From NCBI GenBank assembly GCA_937942965.1, contig CALDGN010000070.1, forward strand, positions 1 through 9,349: a DNA stretch of 9,349 nucleotides, given 5' to 3'. A program made the position numbers and the translations under genes. The stretch's first letter is position 1. Each line of letters starts with the position of its first letter. Of the stretch, positions 5,367 through 9,349 are shown piece by piece. The notes under the pieces were generated by a model that was not told the origin of the DNA, made no database searches, and saw only the letters and a list, made by a program, of their open reading frames with translations. This stretch comes from an uncultured Acidimicrobiales bacterium (GTDB taxonomy: Bacteria > Actinomycetota > Acidimicrobiia > Acidimicrobiales > UBA10347).

Positions 5367-7388
5367 ATGGGGAGTTTTGCTCAAGATCCCCTCAAGGCCG
5401 CCGATGGAGTGACCGTGAGTAGCTTGCACCCCGTCGACAGTCGTCGTCAGATCCCTGCAGCAACCCGCGCTCGTATCCGTCGCGAGGGCCTGCTGAGCGC
5501 CTGCCAGCGCATGCTCGTTCTCTCCATCGCGAGCGTGCCCACCTTCGCCGTCGTGGCCCTGATCATGCTTCCCACAGCGGATCGCATCGGCGTCCGCACC
5601 TGGCTGCTCTTCTGCGCCGTACTTTCCGCCGCATCTGCTGCGATGACCGCCTCGCGCTGGCGCCGTCTGCCACTGCTTGATGGTGCCGAGCTCGGCCAAG
5701 CGATCGTCTGGCTTTTTGGCATTCCCATGGCGTTGCAGTGGGGAAGCGTCGCCCTTGTCATCCGGCCAACGGGTGAACAGGGCGCCTTGACCCTCGCGCT
5801 GCTCGTCCTTGTCGCCGCAACGGCGATCTTTGCTGCCGCCGGCGCTGCCCACGCTGGCATCACACTTTCGCTGGTCGGCACGATTGTCATCAGCAACTTC
5901 TTCGTGCTCGCGAGTCGCTTTGGCGCCTATTCGGTTCCGGCGATGTTGCTCGTCTATGGCACGGCCATGATGCTCGTGATCGGCCTGCTGGCCCAGCGAG
6001 AACTCGCCCAACGCGAACGGCTCGTGGTGCGCTCCGAGGAACTGCTCGCCGCAGTCTCGACGGAACGCAGCAGCCTTTCGGCACTCAACGCCGAACTGCA
6101 GTGGCGGGCTACGCACGACATGCTCATGGGTATTCCGAACCGCGACCTGTTGCAACGCGAGCTCGAAGCCTCGCTGGCTCGCAACCCTCTGGCCGGCACC
6201 ATCGGCCTGCTCTTCCTTGATCTCGATCGCTTCAAGTTCGTCAACGACACGCTCGGTCATCAGGCCGGCGATGCGCTTCTCGTCATGGTCGGCAACCGCA
6301 TTCAGGCGGCCATTGCAGACGAAGACGCACTGGTCGCCCGTGTCGGTGGTGACGAACTCGTAGTTCTGATGCGGTGTCTCACGTCAGACGACCATCTGGG
6401 GTTGGTGGCTGACAAGCTCCTCGCCAAGTTCGTGGATCCATTCACGATTGACGGTGTTGAACTGAGCATCGGATCGAGCATCGGTATGGCCGTATCGGTC
6501 GCCGGCGAAACCGCCGATGACTTGTATAGGCATGCCGATGCTGCCCTCTATGAAGCGAAGCAGCGTGGACGCGGCCGAGCCGTGCTCGCTGACGCAGCGC
6601 TTCGCAACCGACGCTCGGCGCGGATTCGCACCGAGCTCGAGCTCCGCACCGCGCTGAACCAACACGAAGTCGAAGCGTGGCTGCAGCCCGAAGTCGACCT
6701 CGTGTCCGGCGAAGTCGTCGCGGCCGAGGCGCTCGCTCGCTGGCGCATGGGCGACGAGGTCGCACACGCGGGCTCGTTCATCGAAGTCGCCGAACGTGCC
6801 GGCCTGCTTGAACAGCTCATGTTCGAGATGGTGGAGCAGGTTTGGGACTGGCGCCGAGACAGCCACTCGAGCCTCTCGGTCGGCGTCAACATTTCGACTG
6901 CCCACCTGCCGGCGTTGTTGCGAGCCCACGAAGCAGATCCCCGAGGACGCCCGTTCGAAGGGCTCCGGCTTGAGATTGCCGAGACCGACATCATCCGTGA
7001 CTTCCAAGGCACCCGTGCTTCGCTGCAACGGGCACGAGATCTTGGCGCCAAGGTCGTCTTGGACGACTTCGGCACGGGCTTCTCGTCGCTCCGCATGCTG
7101 AGCGATCTGCCGATCGACGGCATCAAGATCGACCGCAGCTATGTCGCTCGCATTGAAAACGATCTGCGTGTCCGCAGGCTCGTTACGAGCCTGGCCGAGT
7201 TCGGCCGCAGCTGCGGAATCATGGTCGTCGCCGAGGGCGTCGAGACCGCAAGCCAAGCTGAGTTCCTGATGCAGATTGGTATCGATCGTGCGCAGGGACT
7301 GCTGTTCAGTGGCGCCGTTGAGCCGGACCACTTCAACAACCTGGTGCTGCACGGCTGTGGCGAACCGCGGCTCATGAGCGGCTTCTAA
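5367..7388 (+). CDS. Membrane-bound GGDEF-EAL cyclic di-GMP turnover protein
   Basis: This 673-residue protein has a hydrophobic N-terminal half with about six predicted membrane helices (roughly 48-70, 78-95, 112-133, 138-160, 164-184 and 188-209), a short charged, probably coiled-coil linker (about 210-245), a GGDEF domain (about 246-405) and an EAL domain (about 420-660). The GGDEF site reads GGDEL (327-331), a variant that can still be active, and no RxxD inhibitory site is found at 318-321. EAL residues look complete: Glu454 in EAL, Asn508, Glu536, the DDFGTG pair Asp566-Asp567, Lys587 and Glu623. By sequence it could both make and degrade c-di-GMP; the balance cannot be told. The sensed signal is unknown, as the membrane part matches no named sensor I recognise. 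The ATG at 5367 lacks a clear ribosome site; GTG at 5415, with GGAG at 5406-5409, is a credible alternative start. Confidence 0.93.
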   Translation: MGSFAQDPLKAADGVTVSSLHPVDSRRQIPAATRARIRREGLLSACQRMLVLSIASVPTFAVVALIMLPTADRIGVRTWLLFCAVLSAASAAMTASRWRRLPLLDGAELGQAIVWLFGIPMALQWGSVALVIRPTGEQGALTLALLVLVAATAIFAAAGAAHAGITLSLVGTIVISNFFVLASRFGAYSVPAMLLVYGTAMMLVIGLLAQRELAQRERLVVRSEELLAAVSTERSSLSALNAELQWRATHDMLMGIPNRDLLQRELEASLARNPLAGTIGLLFLDLDRFKFVNDTLGHQAGDALLVMVGNRIQAAIADEDALVARVGGDELVVLMRCLTSDDHLGLVADKLLAKFVDPFTIDGVELSIGSSIGMAVSVAGETADDLYRHADAALYEAKQRGRGRAVLADAALRNRRSARIRTELELRTALNQHEVEAWLQPEVDLVSGEVVAAEALARWRMGDEVAHAGSFIEVAERAGLLEQLMFEMVEQVWDWRRDSHSSLSVGVNISTAHLPALLRAHEADPRGRPFEGLRLEIAETDIIRDFQGTRASLQRARDLGAKVVLDDFGTGFSSLRMLSDLPIDGIKIDRSYVARIENDLRVRRLVTSLAEFGRSCGIMVVAEGVETASQAEFLMQIGIDRAQGLLFSGAVEPDHFNNLVLHGCGEPRLMSGF

Positions 7389-7397
7389 GACCCCACT

Positions 7398-7417
7398 GCG
7401 TCGTCGTTCATCGACGC
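7398..7417 (+). repeat. Inverted repeat between the GGDEF-EAL and glycosyltransferase genes
   Basis: GCGTCG (7398-7403) pairs with CGACGC (7412-7417) around an eight-base loop, in the 48-base gap. No T tract follows, so it is at best a weak or factor-dependent terminator. It may be chance, since GTCG/CGAC words are very common in this sequence. Confidence 0.25.
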
Positions 7418-7436
7418 GTCTGCGAGACTCAACGGC

Positions 7437-8351
7437 TTGTCATCCGCCGTCACGCTCGTCGCTCGACCTGAAGCCCGCGACGACTCCATCGAACTGACCG
7501 TTGTCGTTCCTGCATGGAACGAAGCGCTGCGCCTGCCGATCCTGCTGGCATCGCTTGTCGATCATGTCGAGGTGGCCACCACCGAGGTGCTGGTCGTCGA
7601 TGACGGCAGCGAAGACCGAACGATCGAGGTCGCTCGAGGCTTCGAGCCGACGTTGCCGCATCTGCGAGTCATCGAGCACGGCACGAACCGCGGCAAGGGG
7701 GCAGCGGTACGTACCGGTGTGCTCCAAGCCCGCGGTCGACTCGTGGCGTTCGTCGATGCGGATGACGCCACCGACTTGAGCTCGTTGCGTCCGATGTGTG
7801 ACGCGATTGTCGGGCCGGTCGGCGCCGTATTCGGCTCCCGTCACGTCGACGGGTCGGTCGTCTCGGGGTCGCCGCCGATCCGAGGACTGATGGGACGCGT
7901 GTTCAACCACGTCGTTCGTATCGCTGCGGGCACGAACATCTCCGACACGCAGTGCGGCGCCAAAGTGTTCCGTACCTCGGTCGCCGCGATTGTGTTCGCC
8001 GACTCGACGGTCGACGGGTTCGCATTCGATGTCGAAATCTTGCGCCGACTGATGGATCTCGAGGTTGACGTCGTCGAGCATCCGGTGCGCTGGTCGTACG
8101 TATCGGGCAGCAAGATCCAGCTCCTCACACCGATCCGGATGCTGACCGACATCGCCCGGCTCCGGTTCGGTCGGTCTCGGTTCGAGCCAGCGTCGGTGAC
8201 GTGCTCGTTCCGCCCCGAGTTGCTGGCGTTCGCCGCACCGCTTGACGGAGCGGAGCCAGCCGTCGGCTCCGAGGTGCGCGTGCTGGTCAACGACGCATCG
8301 CTCGGTGCGCTTCGTCGCCGCGTCGAGTCATTGGGACCGGGTCCCAGCTAG
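7437..8351 (+). CDS. Glycosyltransferase family 2, polyprenyl-phosphate sugar synthase type
   Basis: The 304-residue protein has a GT-A fold typical of enzymes that move a hexose from a nucleotide sugar to a polyprenyl (dolichyl or undecaprenyl) phosphate. Motifs run PAWNE (25-29), VVDDGSEDRT (53-62), NRGKGAAVRTG (84-94), the metal-binding DADD (107-110), DTQCGAKVFR (170-179) and DGFAFDVEIL (193-202); the last two favour the dolichyl-phosphate-glucose-synthase-like group. There are no membrane helices, so it is cytosolic or peripheral. About 55 residues after position 250 look family-foreign and proline/alanine rich. The start is TTG: no ATG or GTG lies in frame upstream after the previous stop, and no clear ribosome site is seen. 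Donor and acceptor are unknown. Its TAG stop shares three bases with the stop of the convergent NUDIX gene. Confidence 0.88.
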   Translation: MSSAVTLVARPEARDDSIELTVVVPAWNEALRLPILLASLVDHVEVATTEVLVVDDGSEDRTIEVARGFEPTLPHLRVIEHGTNRGKGAAVRTGVLQARGRLVAFVDADDATDLSSLRPMCDAIVGPVGAVFGSRHVDGSVVSGSPPIRGLMGRVFNHVVRIAAGTNISDTQCGAKVFRTSVAAIVFADSTVDGFAFDVEILRRLMDLEVDVVEHPVRWSYVSGSKIQLLTPIRMLTDIARLRFGRSRFEPASVTCSFRPELLAFAAPLDGAEPAVGSEVRVLVNDASLGALRRRVESLGPGPS

Positions 8352-8866
8352 AGCCGCACGTAGTTCCAGGACACCGGCTTGTCTGCGTCGTACGGCATCG
8401 TGCCGTGGAAGACCCGTTCGTCGTCATCGAACACCAGCGGGATGAAGTGGCGATCGCCGGGCCACATGGGCAGGCGCTGTGCCTGCGGGCCGTCGTCGCA
8501 GGCCGCAAGCACATCGCTGCGTGAAGACCACTCGAGCACGCCCTCGTCGTTGGCGACTCCCATCTCGCCTTCCCATGCGGTGACGACGAAGACGAAGACG
8601 AGCCACTGCTCGCGCTTCGGTCCGAAGTCGGTGAACGTGATCGTTCCCCTTAGGGTCATCGACGTGGCGTCGATGTTCGCTTCTTCGTGGAGCTCGCGCC
8701 GAGCGCTGGTTGCGATGTCTTCGTCGATTTCGACCTTGCCGCCGAGGCCGTTGACCTTGCCGTAGTGGTCGTCGTCGGGCCGGGCGTTGCGGCGAATCAG
8801 CAGCACCTGATCCGTGGCCTGGTCCCAGACGTAGCTGAGCGTGCCGATGATCGGCGTGAAGCGCAT
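8348..8866 (-). CDS. NUDIX hydrolase, MutT/MTH1-like
   Basis: Reading from the ATG at 8866, the protein has 172 residues. The Nudix box spans residues 43-65: Gly43, Glu49, then RELHEEANI (57-65), with the metal-binding Glu58, Glu61 and Glu62 in place. The usual glycine near the end of the box is Asn64. The preceding stretch VLLIRRNARPDDDHYGKVNGLGGKVE resembles 8-oxo-dGTP diphosphatases of the MutT/MTH1 group, so clearing oxidised nucleotides is plausible, but NUDIX substrates are hard to predict. The frame stays open upstream to 8965, but that would overlap the divergent DUF2889 gene, and the family homology begins at MRFTPIIGTLSYVWD. The gene converges with the glycosyltransferase and diverges from the DUF2889 gene. 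Confidence 0.9.
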   Translation of the reverse strand: MRFTPIIGTLSYVWDQATDQVLLIRRNARPDDDHYGKVNGLGGKVEIDEDIATSARRELHEEANIDATSMTLRGTITFTDFGPKREQWLVFVFVVTAWEGEMGVANDEGVLEWSSRSDVLAACDDGPQAQRLPMWPGDRHFIPLVFDDDERVFHGTMPYDADKPVSWNYVRL

Positions 8867-8872
8867 GCGTGC

Positions 8873-8878
8873 AGTATG
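8873..8878 (-). promoter_or_regulatory. Candidate -10 element for the NUDIX gene (leaderless)
   Basis: On the minus strand, CATACT ends six bases before the NUDIX ATG. That spacing would place the transcription start at or next to the start codon, the arrangement of leaderless mRNAs common in actinomycetes. There is no Shine-Dalgarno in front of the ATG, which fits. No matching -35 is visible, so support is weak. Confidence 0.3.
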
Positions 8879-8903
8879 GCCGTGGAGTGTGGGCGCCGCG
8901 AGG

Positions 8904-8933
8904 TTGGAGTGCGACCACCGAACCGGATAGGCA
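8904..8933 (+). promoter_or_regulatory. Candidate promoter for the DUF2889 gene (leaderless)
   Basis: TTGGAG (8904-8909), an 18-base spacer and TAGGCA (8928-8933) lie just upstream of the ATG at 8940, leaving six bases to the start codon. This would again be a leaderless transcript. Both hexamers are imperfect matches to the consensus, so this is only a candidate. Confidence 0.25.
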
Positions 8934-8939
8934 ACGTGG

Positions 8940-9349
8940 ATGTCTGAGACGCTCGCCGAGCTCACCTTGTTGCATACGCGGAACTACGACACGCAGGTCT
9001 ACCGGGTCGACGACACCCGAATTCGGGCTATTGGAACGGTGCGCGACACCAAGCCGGCCGGCATGTACATCGAAGACGATCCTGAGCCGCTCGTCATCCA
9101 CAACATGCAGATGGTCATCGACGTCGACATCGCATCGTTGACGATTGCTGATGCTCGCCTCGGATTCGACGCCCATCCGAACGACGAGTGTCCGGGCATC
9201 GTCGACCACTACCGCAAGCTGATCGGCCTGTCGGTTACGCGGGGCTTCAACCGCAAGGTTCGGGAGCTCTTCGGTGGTCCTCGTGGCTGCACCCACACGA
9301 CGGCGTTGCTGCAAGCCATGGGTCCGGTGATCGTTCAGTCGATGTGGTC
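8940..9349 (+). CDS. DUF2889 domain protein (partial, 3' end missing)
   Basis: An open frame starts at the ATG at 8940 and stays open for 136 codons to the right edge. It shows the pattern I associate with DUF2889: HTRNYD near the start (12-17), DTKPAG (36-41), IHNM (53-56), an acidic DVDIASLTIADA segment (61-72), HPNDECPGI (79-87), LIGLSVTRGF (94-103) and GCTHTTALLQ (116-125). The function of this family is not established to my knowledge; the conserved His and Cys residues might bind a metal, but this is inference. It is transcribed away from the NUDIX gene across a 73-base divergent region. No strong ribosome site precedes the ATG. Confidence 0.8.
   Translation, partial: MSETLAELTLLHTRNYDTQVYRVDDTRIRAIGTVRDTKPAGMYIEDDPEPLVIHNMQMVIDVDIASLTIADARLGFDAHPNDECPGIVDHYRKLIGLSVTRGFNRKVRELFGGPRGCTHTTALLQAMGPVIVQSMW

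Noticed and set aside
5340..7352. Antisense open frames opposite the GGDEF-EAL gene (5340-6260 and 6384-7352)
   Set aside because: The plus-strand protein has intact domains across the whole length; the antisense translations have low complexity and no recognisable fold.
8867..8965. Extended NUDIX start at 8965
   Set aside because: It would cover the whole divergent promoter region and overlap the DUF2889 start; homology begins at the ATG at 8866.
8424..9314. Long minus-strand frame running through both the NUDIX and DUF2889 genes
   Set aside because: It is out of frame with the NUDIX protein, strongly Arg-rich in its second half, and conflicts with two motif-supported genes.
1..9349. CRISPR arrays, tRNA or rRNA genes, insertion sequences, phage or toxin-antitoxin genes
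   Set aside because: No regularly spaced repeats, no transposase or integrase motifs, and no tRNA-like or rRNA-like sequence was seen; the space is almost fully taken by the genes listed.

Overview
This is a GC-rich bacterial chromosomal window with ATG, GTG and TTG starts, dense packing and several 4-base stop/start overlaps. The gene content and codon use suggest an actinomycete. The mix of a de novo purine cluster, a membrane GGDEF-EAL protein, a glycosyltransferase family 2 protein and a DUF2889 protein makes Acidimicrobiia a reasonable guess, but no rRNA or marker gene is present to prove it.

Positions 1-5291 hold a purine (IMP) biosynthesis cluster, all on the plus strand: the last 24 codons of purL, then purQ, purF, purD, purM and purN. 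Together these cover the early part of the route from PRPP: PurF makes phosphoribosylamine, PurD makes GAR, PurN formylates GAR, PurL/PurQ make FGAM, and PurM closes the ring to AIR. Three junctions are 4-base overlaps (purL/purQ, purD/purM, purM/purN). The one sizeable gap, 85 bases between purQ and purF, holds two short GC-rich inverted repeats and a TAGAGT -10-like hexamer, so a second promoter may start there. purH does not follow purN.

Positions 5292-7388 hold a short intergenic region with a perfect 6-bp inverted repeat and a possible FliA/WhiG-type promoter, then a 673-residue, roughly six-helix membrane protein with GGDEF and EAL domains that turns over cyclic di-GMP. Next comes a cytosolic GT-A glycosyltransferase of the dolichyl-phosphate-glucose-synthase type (7437-8351). 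It converges on a minus-strand NUDIX hydrolase (8348-8866), and the two genes use the same CTAG tetranucleotide as opposite-strand stop codons. A 73-base divergent intergenic region separates the NUDIX gene from a DUF2889 protein that runs off the right edge.

I saw no RNA genes, CRISPR array, insertion sequence or prophage genes. The window looks like ordinary core metabolism followed by a signalling gene and three loosely connected genes. I found no clear undescribed system; the points most worth checking are the regulatory element before the GGDEF-EAL gene and the features of that protein.
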